Assembly (NCBI GenBank): GCA_902613175.1
Contig: CACMGJ010000005.1
Coordinates: 1 to 64,000, forward strand
Length of the DNA: 64,000 nucleotides
From: Halieaceae bacterium
GTDB lineage: Bacteria; Pseudomonadota; Gammaproteobacteria; Pseudomonadales; Halieaceae
Direction of reading: 5' to 3'
This document shows positions 24,313 through 35,069 of the stretch, in pieces. Position 1 is the stretch's first letter. Every line of letters starts with the position of its first letter. Position numbers and translations under genes: made by a program. The notes below the pieces were generated by a model. It did not search any database, was not told where the DNA came from, and saw only the letters and a list, made by a program, of their open reading frames with translations.

Positions 24313-24921
24313 CTATGCTCTGTTTTGGAGCCACCACTCCATTTCTTCGATATGGTCCTTGCCAAAGAACTGCTCATCACCCACAAAGAAGGCGGGAATA
24401 CCAAAGACGCCTCGATCAACAGCGCCTTGTGTGTTCGCCATGAGTTCAGCCTTTACTTCGGGGTCCTGAGTGGCTTTCAACAACGCTTGACCGTCAAAAC
24501 CGGCGGCGTTGAAGGCACTGACAAACACGTCAGGATCGTCCATCTTCAGACCGTCTTCCCACATCATTTTGACGCCCGCTTCAATGTAGGGCGCCACATC
24601 ATTGTCACGACCGTAAGCGACACAGGCGCGCATCAGCAGCAAGGTGTTGATGGGGAAATTAGGATTCATCGCGAACTTGTTAAGTCCGTGACGATCGCAA
24701 TAGCGCTCGATTTCGCGCATGAACATCACATTTTTCCCAGAGACACCCGCGAAATTCATCATAGGCGGCTGGTTGTTGGTCGACTTGAAAATACCGCCAA
24801 GTAAGCACGGTGTAATCTTGAGCTGGGCGCCGGTTCGCTCGGCTACGTCTTTTACAGTGAAGTAAGACAGATAGGCGTTTGGACTGCCAAAATCAAAGAT
24901 GACTTCGATGGTTTTACTCAT
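24313..24921 (-). CDS. 2-hydroxychromene-2-carboxylate isomerase / DsbA-family protein
   Basis: IEVIFDFGSPNAYLSYFTVKDVAERTG; GVFGIPAFFVGDEQFFGKDHIEEM. Confidence 0.85.
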   Translation of the reverse strand: MSKTIEVIFDFGSPNAYLSYFTVKDVAERTGAQLKITPCLLGGIFKSTNNQPPMMNFAGVSGKNVMFMREIERYCDRHGLNKFAMNPNFPINTLLLMRACVAYGRDNDVAPYIEAGVKMMWEDGLKMDDPDVFVSAFNAAGFDGQALLKATQDPEVKAELMANTQGAVDRGVFGIPAFFVGDEQFFGKDHIEEMEWWLQNRA

Positions 24922-25049
24922 GAAGAGCCCCTTATTGTTGTTATAAAAATTAGACCGTCAGTAGGCCAATAAACACTTGCGCTGTCCAGTAATGTAGCCG
25001 GCTTACTTAAGGACTCAAACACCGGTGCGCGGGTTCTGGGTAGTCACCA

Positions 25050-25463
25050 CTAGACGAACTGAATTCCAACCAACAAAACCAGCTGCACCATATTAATGCC
25101 GACCGATAGCTTGTGGTCCCGATCGAAACGCCGACCCGCTTCAGCATTACCCGCCAGTTGCTCGTCGCGTGCCGCATTGATGCGCGGCAATAGCCACTGC
25201 CTTACCCAGAGCGTCGATACGCCTACAAAGAGACAAACGATGGCCGCTTGGTAAGCAGACTCATCATTGGCCACCAAGAACAACAACGCCGCAATAAGAC
25301 TGAGGGCAATCATGAAACCGTAATAGCGGGGAAACATCGAACGCAAAAACACACCGGCTTGCGCCTCAGGCAGTGAGCTGAAAACCACCGGTGCCACGAC
25401 CGAGGGAAAAAACAGCATAGCGCCCAATAGCATTAAGACCAGCGCGTTTGCGAACTCCAGCAT
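25050..25463 (-). CDS. DUF4149-like membrane protein
   Basis: Four predicted TM segments; FFPSVVAPVVFSSLPEAQAGVFLRSMFPRYYGFMIALS. Confidence 0.7.
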   Translation of the reverse strand: MLEFANALVLMLLGAMLFFPSVVAPVVFSSLPEAQAGVFLRSMFPRYYGFMIALSLIAALLFLVANDESAYQAAIVCLFVGVSTLWVRQWLLPRINAARDEQLAGNAEAGRRFDRDHKLSVGINMVQLVLLVGIQFV

Positions 25464-25472
25464 CGATACCTG

Positions 25473-25736
25473 CTACCGTTTGTATTGCGTAGGACAGTAG
25501 CCACGCCCGACATCGAAGCCCCGCAATTTGCGATGCTTGGTGACGCGGCCTGTGACCCGCTTACGCCAAAGCCGAAACGAGCTCGCTTTCATCTCACGAC
25601 GCATGAGCTTGATGGTCTCAGACTCGCTCAAACCAAAGGTTGCTTCGATAACCTCAAAGGGCGTTCGGTCCTCCCATGCCATTTCAACGACGCGGGATAC
25701 CTCTGATTCGGTTAATGTGTGCTTGGATATCGACAT
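25473..25736 (-). CDS. TIGR03643-like protein
   Basis: EVSRVVEMAWEDRTPFEVIEATFGLSESETIKLMRREMKASSFRLWRKRVTGR. Confidence 0.75.
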   Translation of the reverse strand: MSISKHTLTESEVSRVVEMAWEDRTPFEVIEATFGLSESETIKLMRREMKASSFRLWRKRVTGRVTKHRKLRGFDVGRGYCPTQYKR

Positions 25737-25810
25737 GGCGGGATGGTAAGACTCTGAAAGAGGCGATACCTCTGCCGTCTGGGCTGTGTTCGGGTTCGTA
25801 CTCGAAAAAA

Positions 25811-27553
25811 TCAGGACTGCGTAAGCTTGCAGCGACGCCAGCCGCGCAGAGAGTTAATTAACCACCATGACTCTACCTTCTCGAGATCCGACACAGGCAG
25901 TGACCGTTCAGACACCGTGCCTTCATCGATTAACTCGTCGCGTAATACCCCGGGCAGTAGGCCGTCAGAAAGTGGCGGTGTGAATAAACGACCGCCCATC
26001 TGATACACGACATTAGCAATAGCACTCTCAGTGACATGTCCCAACTCATTCACCAGAAGTGGCGATACACCGTCGGGTACTTCAGCGACCGCGCGATCAT
26101 AGGCCTCTCGGCGACTCGTTTTATGAATTAAGAAGGAGTCCGTAGAGTCAACCGGTGTCGGTGAGACCGACAGAGGTAGGCATTTACGGTCGGTAACCGC
26201 TTCGTCTGGGACAAAGGGATGAAGGTTGTGACTCAGAACACCACATCGATTGAGTTGTAGTCGCAATCGCCAATGTTTGGCGCTATCGATGGAGCTTATT
26301 AGCTCGTGAAGGTACGACTCGACAGCCTGTCTATCAAACGCAAAGGACCAGTACTGCGCGGATTTTTCGAGCCGGCGCAAATGACGCGCTAGGCGAGTAA
26401 TCTTGCCGTGACTGATACCCATGGTTTCGAACAAATGAAAACCAGGGTCGGGCTGCTTAAGTATGCGCGCTTTGGTCTGCAGCTCCTCAAACTCGTCGCT
26501 GGGGTCCGAATCCCAGACGATGCCACAACCCACACCAAACCGGCTCTTCCCGCTGCGCGAATCGCTCCAAGCCGTTCTTATCGCAACGTTAAAGCTAGCA
26601 AACCCGGATGGCTGAATGATGCCAAGCGCGCCGGTGTAAAGTTCGCGCGGGCTGTCTTCTAACCCATCGATGACATCGACTGCCGCGTGCTTTGGTGCAC
26701 CAGTGATCGACGCCGCCGGAAACAGGGCCGTAAAGATATCGGCGATACTAGCTGACACCTCGGTTTTAACCGTAGAGGTCATCTGCCAAACACTGGGGTA
26801 GCGCTCGACCCCGAATAACTGATCGACGGACACCTTGCCAGTGGACGACAAGCGCGCAAGGTCGTTGCGCACCATATCGGTGATCATGACGTTCTCAGCT
26901 CGGTTCTTTATCGAAGTCTGCAGCCAGTGTGCATTGGCTTCATCGGCAAGGGTTTCGGGTTTGCGCCCTACCGTGCCCTTCATGGGTTTACTCCACACGA
27001 CACCGTCTTCACGCTCGAAAAACAGCTCAGGTGAAGCCGAGCACACCGACACCTCAGGTCCGCTCATGAAAACAGCATACGGCATGTCTTGTGACCAGCG
27101 AGCAAAGTCCGCAAGCGTCACCTGCCCCTTATTCGACATCCGTGACGTGAGGTTGATCTGGTAGACCTCCCCCGCGCCAATCATCAATTTAATACGGTCG
27201 ACCTTGGATTCGAAGGAGTCCCGCGACTCTAAAAGGTGCCAGTTAGCATTCGTTTGCTCATCAGGTGAATAGAGATCTGTGAGGGATGTGATGGACGTCT
27301 CGGCGGCGAACAAAGCAAAACATGCGAGAGGCACATCGATATCACGCTTTGGAAACTTGCGATCAAAGGCGTGACTTGCCTCGTAGGCAACATAGCCCAC
27401 GGCGTACATTCCGTCTTTCTGAGCTCGCTCCTCGGCCTGATTCAAAACCGATAAGACAGCGCTGTGCTCCGCGGCCACTAGAACATCCTGGCAGTGCTCA
27501 TACACTAACCAACTATGTGTCTTGGCATTACGAACAATGGCGCGGTTAAACAT
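25811..27553 (-). CDS. pabB: Aminodeoxychorismate synthase component I fused to aminodeoxychorismate lyase
   Basis: GEVYQINLTSRM, SKPMKGTVGR, SITGAPKHAAVDVID (PabB) followed by a class-IV aminotransferase-like domain (FLIHKTSRREAYDRA, NELGHVTESAIANVVYQ). Confidence 0.85.
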   Translation of the reverse strand: MFNRAIVRNAKTHSWLVYEHCQDVLVAAEHSAVLSVLNQAEERAQKDGMYAVGYVAYEASHAFDRKFPKRDIDVPLACFALFAAETSITSLTDLYSPDEQTNANWHLLESRDSFESKVDRIKLMIGAGEVYQINLTSRMSNKGQVTLADFARWSQDMPYAVFMSGPEVSVCSASPELFFEREDGVVWSKPMKGTVGRKPETLADEANAHWLQTSIKNRAENVMITDMVRNDLARLSSTGKVSVDQLFGVERYPSVWQMTSTVKTEVSASIADIFTALFPAASITGAPKHAAVDVIDGLEDSPRELYTGALGIIQPSGFASFNVAIRTAWSDSRSGKSRFGVGCGIVWDSDPSDEFEELQTKARILKQPDPGFHLFETMGISHGKITRLARHLRRLEKSAQYWSFAFDRQAVESYLHELISSIDSAKHWRLRLQLNRCGVLSHNLHPFVPDEAVTDRKCLPLSVSPTPVDSTDSFLIHKTSRREAYDRAVAEVPDGVSPLLVNELGHVTESAIANVVYQMGGRLFTPPLSDGLLPGVLRDELIDEGTVSERSLPVSDLEKVESWWLINSLRGWRRCKLTQS

Positions 27554-27767
27554 GATTTCAGCGATAAGTTTGTGGGCTGTCTATGGACTGAGATAAACGC
27601 AGGCGGATGGCAACTCGATCACCCGTGCATTATGCCTATTTTTTGAAGCTAGTTAATATCTCGTGACGAAGAAACAGGCGGAAGACAGCAACGAGTCTGC
27701 GGTTTTCAGGGCTTGGTATCGTCAGCATTACCGCGTATAACGTCACAGTCGGGTGGGAGAGCGCAAC

Positions 27768-28214
27768 ATGAAAGTTGACCTTTTGGATAATACAAAATTG
27801 TCTTGGCAAGACTATGGGCCAGATGATCGATTCAATTATCCGATCGGCTATGGCGGTGCTTTACTCGCTCATGACGAGCAAGGCCACATCGATCTAGTCT
27901 ATCGATGGGAGCCCGGAAAATACTGCCATTTCCATCGTCACCTTTGCGAGGTGAGATCCACCGTATTGCAGGGCTCCCTCGAGGTCGTGACCTTTGAGGA
28001 CGGTGTTGAAGTCTCCACGGTCACCCGACAGGCCGGCAGTTACTCACACATGCCAGAAGGCGATGTGCATATGGAGCGCGGTGGCCCCAAGGGCGCCATC
28101 ATCTTGTTTAATCTTTACTCACCCAATGGCCGTTTGACGCAAATGCTCGATGAGCAAGGGAATGTGCTTAAAACGATCACCATCGAGAATGTACTCAAGC
28201 AGTTTGCGAATTAA
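27768..28214 (+). CDS. Cupin-domain protein
   Basis: WEPGKYCHFHRHLCEVRSTVLQGSLEVVTFEDG...HMPEGDVHMERGG. Confidence 0.75.
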   Translation: MKVDLLDNTKLSWQDYGPDDRFNYPIGYGGALLAHDEQGHIDLVYRWEPGKYCHFHRHLCEVRSTVLQGSLEVVTFEDGVEVSTVTRQAGSYSHMPEGDVHMERGGPKGAIILFNLYSPNGRLTQMLDEQGNVLKTITIENVLKQFAN

Positions 28215-28300
28215 GTAAGCCAGTGCTTTAAGCAATAGCGTATGGGAGAAAATGCCCCCCGGAATAGACTTAGCGCATTGAAAGCCAATCGGAATAATCG

Positions 28301-30040
28301 ATGCGCAACGTTCTAAGCCTTACCCTCTTCAGTCTTCTTTTTTTGGCTCAGCAAGCATCGGCATCCCTCATGGACGCCGATGTCGTGTTGCGTGGCGGCA
28401 CCGTCTACTCAATGGACACCCAGGGGAACCGGCATAGCGCCATTGCCATCGCCGGCGACCGAATCCTTGCCATCGGCAGCGAGGCGGATATTGCTCTCTT
28501 CACGACCGAAGCGACGCGCATCATCGAGCTTGAGGGGCGTGTCGTTTTTCCCGGGTTCGTCGACACACACATCCATACGATGGACACCTTGCCACTCCTC
28601 AAAGGAGCGATGCTTTCACCGGGACAGAGCGCCGATGAGGTCTTAGAAACCATCGCCGCGCATGCAGAGCAGTATCCCGAGCAAAACCCAGTTTTAGGCT
28701 CAGGGTTTTTGGCCCGTGCCTTTGGCATAGACGGCCCCACCGCAGCCCAACTCGACGCCGTGGTTCCTGACAGACCTGCGCTGATTATTGATGAAGGAGG
28801 CCACACAGCCTGGGCCAATTCACTCGCTCTGCAAGCCGCGAACATCACCGCAGATACGCCAGATCCGGTACCGGGCGCCCACTTCTTTCAGCGCGACATG
28901 CTCGGCACCCCAACAGGGTGGTTGGTTGAAGGCGCTGCCATTGACCCTGTCACCGATGCCTTGGGCGTAGTCAGCGAGAAGACCTTGAGAGAGCGGGCCC
29001 CTCAGTTCTTTTCCGACATGGCCGCGGTCGGCTTAACCGCTGCATTTGATGCCGGAATGATCGACACGGGTCGGTATGGGATGAAGGTGGCCGATGAGCT
29101 TGCGCAAGCGAATACCTTACCGCTGCGACTCGTCGGTTCGCTGTACATCAACAAGCCCAAAGACCTCAAAACCGCGCACGCGAGGCTGTCTGAACTGCGT
29201 GAGGAGTACCAGCACGAGCTCTTCTCAATGACCACCTTAAAACTCTCGCTTGATGGCACGGTGGAGGCTAAAACGGCGGTGACGCTCGCACCTTACATTG
29301 CCCCAGAGGGTCATGAAGCATCGCCTCTGTTGCCGGATGAGCAAGTATTCAACGCGGTGTATGAAGCCTACAGCCTTGGCTTTGATCTACACCTACATGC
29401 TATTGGCGATGGCGCTGTCAGAACAGCATTGGATGCCATCGAAGCAGGCCAGGCGGCGCATCCATCGTCGGATGTACGAGCAACCATCTGCCATATTGAA
29501 GTGGTGGATCAGAAAGATATCGAGCGATTCGGAGAGCTTGGTGTCGTTGCCCAGACGACCCCCACCTGGTTCGAGTACGATGAGATTGCCATGGAGTTTT
29601 TGGGACCTGAGCGTTTCGAGCAGCTCTATCCTCTTGCATCCATCCGGCGCAACGGCGGTCGTGTGACCTTGGGCAGCGACTATCCGGTGTCGTGGATTGG
29701 CAAGGATGCCCTAAATCCATTGTTTAACATTGAAATGGCGGTCACCCGTCAGCGAGCCGGCGACAAGCTGTATCCAGTACAAGCACGCGCTAGCGAACGA
29801 CTCAGCGTCGATCAGGCCATTCGCGCGCACACGGTCGATGCTGCATGGCAGATTCGCATGGAAGACATGATTGGTACTTTAGAGCCCGGAAAGAAAGCCG
29901 ACCTTGTAGTGCTTGATCGCGACCCCTATCTGAGTGACTCATATGCCATACACAAAATCGAGGTTGATCTCACTGTCTCGAACGGACGACTGGTTTACGA
30001 AAAAAACGAACTGTGCTGCGGGCCCGCACGGGCGCTTTGA
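28301..30040 (+). CDS. Amidohydrolase, YtcJ-like, secreted
   Basis: VVFPGFVDTHIHTMDTL; HLHAIGDGAVRTALDAIE; LGSDYPVSW; GTLEPGKKADLVVLDRDPY. Confidence 0.9.
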   Translation: MRNVLSLTLFSLLFLAQQASASLMDADVVLRGGTVYSMDTQGNRHSAIAIAGDRILAIGSEADIALFTTEATRIIELEGRVVFPGFVDTHIHTMDTLPLLKGAMLSPGQSADEVLETIAAHAEQYPEQNPVLGSGFLARAFGIDGPTAAQLDAVVPDRPALIIDEGGHTAWANSLALQAANITADTPDPVPGAHFFQRDMLGTPTGWLVEGAAIDPVTDALGVVSEKTLRERAPQFFSDMAAVGLTAAFDAGMIDTGRYGMKVADELAQANTLPLRLVGSLYINKPKDLKTAHARLSELREEYQHELFSMTTLKLSLDGTVEAKTAVTLAPYIAPEGHEASPLLPDEQVFNAVYEAYSLGFDLHLHAIGDGAVRTALDAIEAGQAAHPSSDVRATICHIEVVDQKDIERFGELGVVAQTTPTWFEYDEIAMEFLGPERFEQLYPLASIRRNGGRVTLGSDYPVSWIGKDALNPLFNIEMAVTRQRAGDKLYPVQARASERLSVDQAIRAHTVDAAWQIRMEDMIGTLEPGKKADLVVLDRDPYLSDSYAIHKIEVDLTVSNGRLVYEKNELCCGPARAL

Positions 30041-30043
30041 TGA

Positions 30044-31105
30044 CTAGAGCCGAATAGCACCAGCCAGCGGGACAGGGCCATTAATGAGTTCATGGAACTC
30101 ATCAGCCAGTCGCTGTGACTCTTTGACGCAATGTCGCCAATAGGTCTCTCGAACACGCTCAGGGATCTTTCCAAAATCTCGCCGATCGGGGATTTTCCCA
30201 AACGGTAACTGCGACAAAAACTCATCGCTGGGACAAATCATAATGAGCTGGTCGGCCGATACCATCTGGTCAGCACGCCAGGGCAAAAACTTATCAAACC
30301 ATCCCACGGTGGTGCGGCTATTAAAGTGTGGATAGAGCCAAACCTGATCCTCGGGTAGCCGCGTGAGGTCAAAATGGTAATCGATAATACCACCATCCCA
30401 GAAAGCACCTTTTCCCGCGCCCTCGATGTCATAGACACCCTCAAATACGTAGGGAATCGCACCACTCGCCATCAAAGCTTTGAAAACATTGTTTTCCGCA
30501 AGATCGATGTAGCGCGTGCCAAACCCATCAAACAGTGGCGTGAGTGGCTTGGCGCTGTGCGAGGCGAACACAACACGTTGAAATGAAGCCGGAAGCGTTC
30601 CGCGGCTGACAGCATTCCCTAATGCAGCCATCCCCATGCCCACAATGAGGCGCTTACCCGGCTGTCGACCATTAAGACCCCGCCCGCGCGCAGTGACAAT
30701 ATGGGAACGAAGCCACGAATGCTCGGCCACGTGACGTTCACCATTATCACCAAGCAGCGTTTGCATAAGCCAGAGGGCAACCTCGGTGATCTCCGGAACC
30801 GTTGGTTTAGCCGACGCGTAGTGCTGCGTGAGGTAGGCTTGCTCGAATCGATCGTAGGCTTGAATGGGGTCGGGCTGCGCCATCGCCGCATGGCGCCACG
30901 AGCCTATGGAGGAGCCAATAGCGTCTAGTGGTCTTGATCGTCCGGACAGCAGTTCACTGATGACGACTCGATCGAGCCGCCCCAGTATCAGCCACTTGGG
31001 TCCACCAGATGCCCCGATGAGTCCATCGATGAGATCGGCATGCCAACCCTCGTTTTCGAGGCGCTTGGCAGCCTTGGCACCGACTCTTAGCTCAAGTGCT
31101 TTCAC
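30044..31105 (-). CDS. Patatin-like phospholipase family protein
   Basis: LIGASGGPKWLILGRLDR; IGSSIGSWRHAAMAQ; FWDGGIIDYHFD. Confidence 0.75.
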   Translation of the reverse strand: MKALELRVGAKAAKRLENEGWHADLIDGLIGASGGPKWLILGRLDRVVISELLSGRSRPLDAIGSSIGSWRHAAMAQPDPIQAYDRFEQAYLTQHYASAKPTVPEITEVALWLMQTLLGDNGERHVAEHSWLRSHIVTARGRGLNGRQPGKRLIVGMGMAALGNAVSRGTLPASFQRVVFASHSAKPLTPLFDGFGTRYIDLAENNVFKALMASGAIPYVFEGVYDIEGAGKGAFWDGGIIDYHFDLTRLPEDQVWLYPHFNSRTTVGWFDKFLPWRADQMVSADQLIMICPSDEFLSQLPFGKIPDRRDFGKIPERVRETYWRHCVKESQRLADEFHELINGPVPLAGAIRL

Positions 31106-31263
31106 TTTGGATACTCTGACGAACTTGCTTGAACGTTGATGGCCATATCACTAGCCATACGCTGCGAGTGGCGACACGGCTTAATGCATTGAAGTAAAGG
31201 GAGAGGGGCTGGCGTCTCAGCCGCCAGCCACTAGTGGCAAGGAATAGCTAATTAAGGGCAGCC

Positions 31264-31557
31264 TTACTCGATGCCGTCGAGGTACTCAATATCCGGACGT
31301 CCGCCGACCAGACCTGCCAATTTGACGTTCGCTGCCTTGAAGTAATCGGTTTGCCCGTGCGCTTCCAAAGCCGCCTGATCCTCATAAGACTCGAGCACCT
31401 TGTAAACCTGCGGATCGGACTTACTGCGGTTGAGCGCGTAAAACTTGCAGCCCGGTTCGTTGGCTAGGACCTGCGCTGCAAGCTCCATAAAGACCGCTTC
31501 GAACTCGTCATTTTTTCCTTCTTGGACTGGAATTGTGGCAATAGCACCGATAGCCAT
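31264..31557 (-). CDS. Putative quinol monooxygenase (antibiotic biosynthesis monooxygenase family)
   Basis: EFEAVFMELAAQVLANEPGCKFYALNRSKSDPQVYKVLESYEDQAALEAHGQTDYFK. Confidence 0.85.
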   Translation of the reverse strand: MAIGAIATIPVQEGKNDEFEAVFMELAAQVLANEPGCKFYALNRSKSDPQVYKVLESYEDQAALEAHGQTDYFKAANVKLAGLVGGRPDIEYLDGIE

Positions 31558-31773
31558 GATGTACCTCTCATTTTTTTTGTTGGTTTGTTGTCGTTTTAAT
31601 GGGCGTATCAGCCGATACCCAATCGACCCTAAACGAGCATACACGAATCGCACCCATACCCGTGCCTTAGCTCCTATTTTTGCCGTCCAACGTTTAAAAA
31701 TTGATGTCCCTGTGAGACCTTGTGGAGAAGGGGCTGAGCGAACACCCCGCAGAATAATAACGAGGACCTTTAG

Positions 31774-33321
31774 ATGGTTTCCAGGTTATGGCGGTCGTCA
31801 CCCCATGGGCGACTGAATTTTAGTTGGATTTTCATTATTGCCTGTATTTGTGGTGCGCGGGCAGTCTCCGCATCGGGCGAGGCAACGCAAGACTCAGTAG
31901 TCCGACCCAACATTGTCATCTTGTATGCAGACGACATGGGATGGGGCGATACAGGTGCCTACGGCCATCCCTACATCAAAACCCCTTCGTTGGACCGACT
32001 CGCCAACGAGGGCCAGCGCTGGACCGACTTTTATGTGCCCGCTCCCGTGTGCTCGCCGAGCCGCGCTGCACTGCTCACGGGACGACATCCTGTCCGCTCG
32101 GGGCTCTATGGCGTGGGCAGTCCGGTGTTATTTCCGGACGACAAGTACGGTATCCCTGAGAGTGAAGTGACGCTTGCGGAGATGCTCAAGGACGCGGGTT
32201 ATCTCACCGCCATCATGGGAAAGTGGCACCTGGGTGATGCACCTGAACACTTTCCCACGCGCCATGGTTTCGATTACTGGTTTGGCATCCCCTACTCCAA
32301 CGACATGAAGTTCGAGGGAAGACCGGGTATCGAAGAACTGTTCATGATGCAACAGACCGGTAAGACGGAAGCGTTACACAAGATCCTGAATGACTTCCTG
32401 ATCGCCTTTGAGGACCCGGATTCATCAAACTACGACGTCCCTCTGTGGCGAAGTCGCTGTGACAAGGCTATCTGTGAGGACGAACTGTTAGAGCAACCCA
32501 CCTTTCAGCCAAACCTGACGACCCGTCTTACGCATGAGGCGACTCGATTCATAGAGGAAGTAAAAGAAGAGCCCTTCTTGCTCTACCTGCCCTATACCAT
32601 CCCCCACCTCCCCGTTTTTGTCGATGAGCCTTTTCAAGGACAGAGTTTGGCGGGGCCCTACGGTGACGCCATCGAAGAGATCGATTGGAGCGTGGGCGAA
32701 ATTATTAGTGCTCTAGAGAAAGCAACCATCGACGACAATACGCTCGTCTTCTTCTCAAGTGATAACGGACCCTGGCAATTAGCGAGTATTCATCTCGCGG
32801 GAAGCACAGGCCCCTTCAAAGGTTCCAAACAGGAAATTTACGAAGGCGGTGTTCGCGTCCCCGGTATCTTTTGGTGGCCCGGTACCATTGCACCCGAGGT
32901 CATCTCGGACATGGGCAGCGTACTTGATCTCTACCGAACCATTGCAGCTATCCTCGAGTTAGATACCCCTCAAACACTCGACAGCCACAACCTCACTCCC
33001 GCACTGGTCGAGGGCGATAAAGGTCCGCGAGAAGAAATCGCGTTCTACCGAAAGGGTGAGCTACGGGCCTATCGCAAAGGCGACTTCAAACTTCATCTAT
33101 TCGACCAACCACAAGGTGGCGAGCCGCTAGAAACACCTGAGCTCTACAACTTAAGACGTGATCTAGGCGAAAAGGACAACATCGCTGACAAACACCCAGA
33201 GATTGTGGCGGATATTTTAAGTGCCATCGCCATCCATAAAGCCAATCTGCCCCGCAAGCCGCCCTTATTTGATCAGCGCTTTGTCGACATGATGAACCGC
33301 GCTGCAGAGTCTGGACGATAA
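31774..33321 (+). CDS. Sulfatase (CSPSR type)
   Basis: PNIVILYADDMGWGDTGAYG; PVCSPSRAALLTGRHPVRSGLY; MGKWHLGD; FSSDNGPW. Confidence 0.95.
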   Translation: MVSRLWRSSPHGRLNFSWIFIIACICGARAVSASGEATQDSVVRPNIVILYADDMGWGDTGAYGHPYIKTPSLDRLANEGQRWTDFYVPAPVCSPSRAALLTGRHPVRSGLYGVGSPVLFPDDKYGIPESEVTLAEMLKDAGYLTAIMGKWHLGDAPEHFPTRHGFDYWFGIPYSNDMKFEGRPGIEELFMMQQTGKTEALHKILNDFLIAFEDPDSSNYDVPLWRSRCDKAICEDELLEQPTFQPNLTTRLTHEATRFIEEVKEEPFLLYLPYTIPHLPVFVDEPFQGQSLAGPYGDAIEEIDWSVGEIISALEKATIDDNTLVFFSSDNGPWQLASIHLAGSTGPFKGSKQEIYEGGVRVPGIFWWPGTIAPEVISDMGSVLDLYRTIAAILELDTPQTLDSHNLTPALVEGDKGPREEIAFYRKGELRAYRKGDFKLHLFDQPQGGEPLETPELYNLRRDLGEKDNIADKHPEIVADILSAIAIHKANLPRKPPLFDQRFVDMMNRAAESGR

Positions 33322-33434
33322 AGTTCGCACATAGACATCAAAGTTTGCTCGCAAAAGCCATTAGGTACAGTTAAAAATAGACCATAGAGAAAGCTACACC
33401 TACCAAGAACTAAATAAAAACAGAGGGGTAAACC

Positions 33435-33827
33435 ATGGCAATCAACAAAAAATTGTATAGAGACGGGCCTTACGCCGACCTTTTCAGCCAAGGTGTTCAG
33501 GTCGGAAATACGCTCCACATGGCGGGCCAAGTCGGTACCGACGCCAGTGGTAAAGCACCCGACAGCCTCGTTGAGCAAATGAAAAATGCCTATCAACACG
33601 TTGAGTCGGTGCTCAAGGAGTTCGATTGCACCATGGATAACGTGGTGGAGGAAACATGGTTCGTTACCGACATGCATGAATGTATGTCACAGGTTGAGGC
33701 GCTCTTTGCCGCGCGGCAGATGATCTACGGTAAAACGCCCGAGGTCGCTCAAACTGTTGTTCAGGTGGTCGCACTGGTCGATTCGTCATTCAAGATCGAA
33801 ATTAAGTGCGTTGCCATCGCGGATTAA
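33435..33827 (+). CDS. RidA family protein
   Basis: PYADLFSQGVQVGNTLHMAGQVGTDASGK; C-terminal VALVDSSFKIEIKCVAI. Confidence 0.85.
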   Translation: MAINKKLYRDGPYADLFSQGVQVGNTLHMAGQVGTDASGKAPDSLVEQMKNAYQHVESVLKEFDCTMDNVVEETWFVTDMHECMSQVEALFAARQMIYGKTPEVAQTVVQVVALVDSSFKIEIKCVAIAD

Positions 33828-33840
33828 GAGGAGCTTGGAC

Positions 33841-34731
33841 ATGCCAGAACTACAACACCTCCCTGCCAATGCCGATGCCAGCACTATTGTAGCCGCAGTT
33901 GAGCAAGACGGCGCAGTCATCCTCGACAACGTCATCAGTCCCGAATTTATCGCGGCACTGCGTGAAGAGACTGACCCCTACATGGATAACACCAGTAACG
34001 GTGACGATCCCTTCGCAGGGTTCAAAACGACTCGCACCGGCGGTCTGTTAGTACGCTCAGAGAAGTGTCGAGAGCTCATCGAGCACGCGACGATTCTGAA
34101 CCCCTGCCGCGAGTTCCTCACGCCTTTCTGCGAGAAGGTGCAGCTGCACCTCACTCAGATTATCCGCATTCGCCCCGGCGAAACCGCGCAAGTGATTCAC
34201 CGTGATAAGTGGGCTTGGGGCAAACATTTGTCGCACCTTGAGCCTCAGTTCAACACCATCTGGGCGCTCACGGACTTCACCGCTGAGAACGGAGCGACAC
34301 AAGTCGTCGCCGGCAGCACGAAATGGCCCGATGACCAAGACATACAACCTGAGCAAGTCACTCAAGCTGAGATGAAAGCTGGTTCAGTACTAATCTACTC
34401 GGGATCGGTCTTCCATGGCGGCGGTGCCAACAGCAGCGACGGCGATCGCATTGGCATCAATATCACCTATGCACTGGGTTGGTTGCGACAAGAGGAAAAT
34501 CAGTACTTGAGCTGCCCTCCAGAACTGGCAAAGGATCTCAGCCGCACGTTACAGGAGCTCGCCGGCTACGCCATGGGTCAGTATGCACTGGGATACCACA
34601 CACCACCGGGCGCGCCCGGTGAGGCACCCGAAGTCGTCCCACCGCAATATGCATTAGGCATCCGTAAGGATCTCTCCAGCATGGGCGGACCGGGTGATTT
34701 GGAAGCGCTTCAAAGAGCATTGCAGACTTAA
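33841..34731 (+). CDS. Phytanoyl-CoA dioxygenase family protein
   Basis: AVILDNVISPEFIAALREE; VIHRDKWAWGKH; TIWALTDFTAENGATQVVAGSTKWP; VFHGGGANSS. Confidence 0.9.
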   Translation: MPELQHLPANADASTIVAAVEQDGAVILDNVISPEFIAALREETDPYMDNTSNGDDPFAGFKTTRTGGLLVRSEKCRELIEHATILNPCREFLTPFCEKVQLHLTQIIRIRPGETAQVIHRDKWAWGKHLSHLEPQFNTIWALTDFTAENGATQVVAGSTKWPDDQDIQPEQVTQAEMKAGSVLIYSGSVFHGGGANSSDGDRIGINITYALGWLRQEENQYLSCPPELAKDLSRTLQELAGYAMGQYALGYHTPPGAPGEAPEVVPPQYALGIRKDLSSMGGPGDLEALQRALQT

Positions 34732-34796
34732 AGCGTAACATGGGCACAGGGTGCTTGAGGTGCATCAAGACACCCCTTATACTCTGCCGCCCTTAT

Positions 34797-34873
<77 letters not shown>

Positions 34874-35069
34874 ACCTTACTCAGCCTCTACAGGACTGTC
34901 AGAGAAACCCCGCAAAAGCCCTCTCAAGTTAGCGCGGATAGATGAAAAACTGGGCCAAAAACAAACAGTCGCTCACAACATCAAGATTTTTACTGATTTG
35001 AAAATTAGCATAGACTTGAAAACTGGAATGCTTTAGAAAGTTTAGGAGGTCGGTGTCTTAGGAGTAATT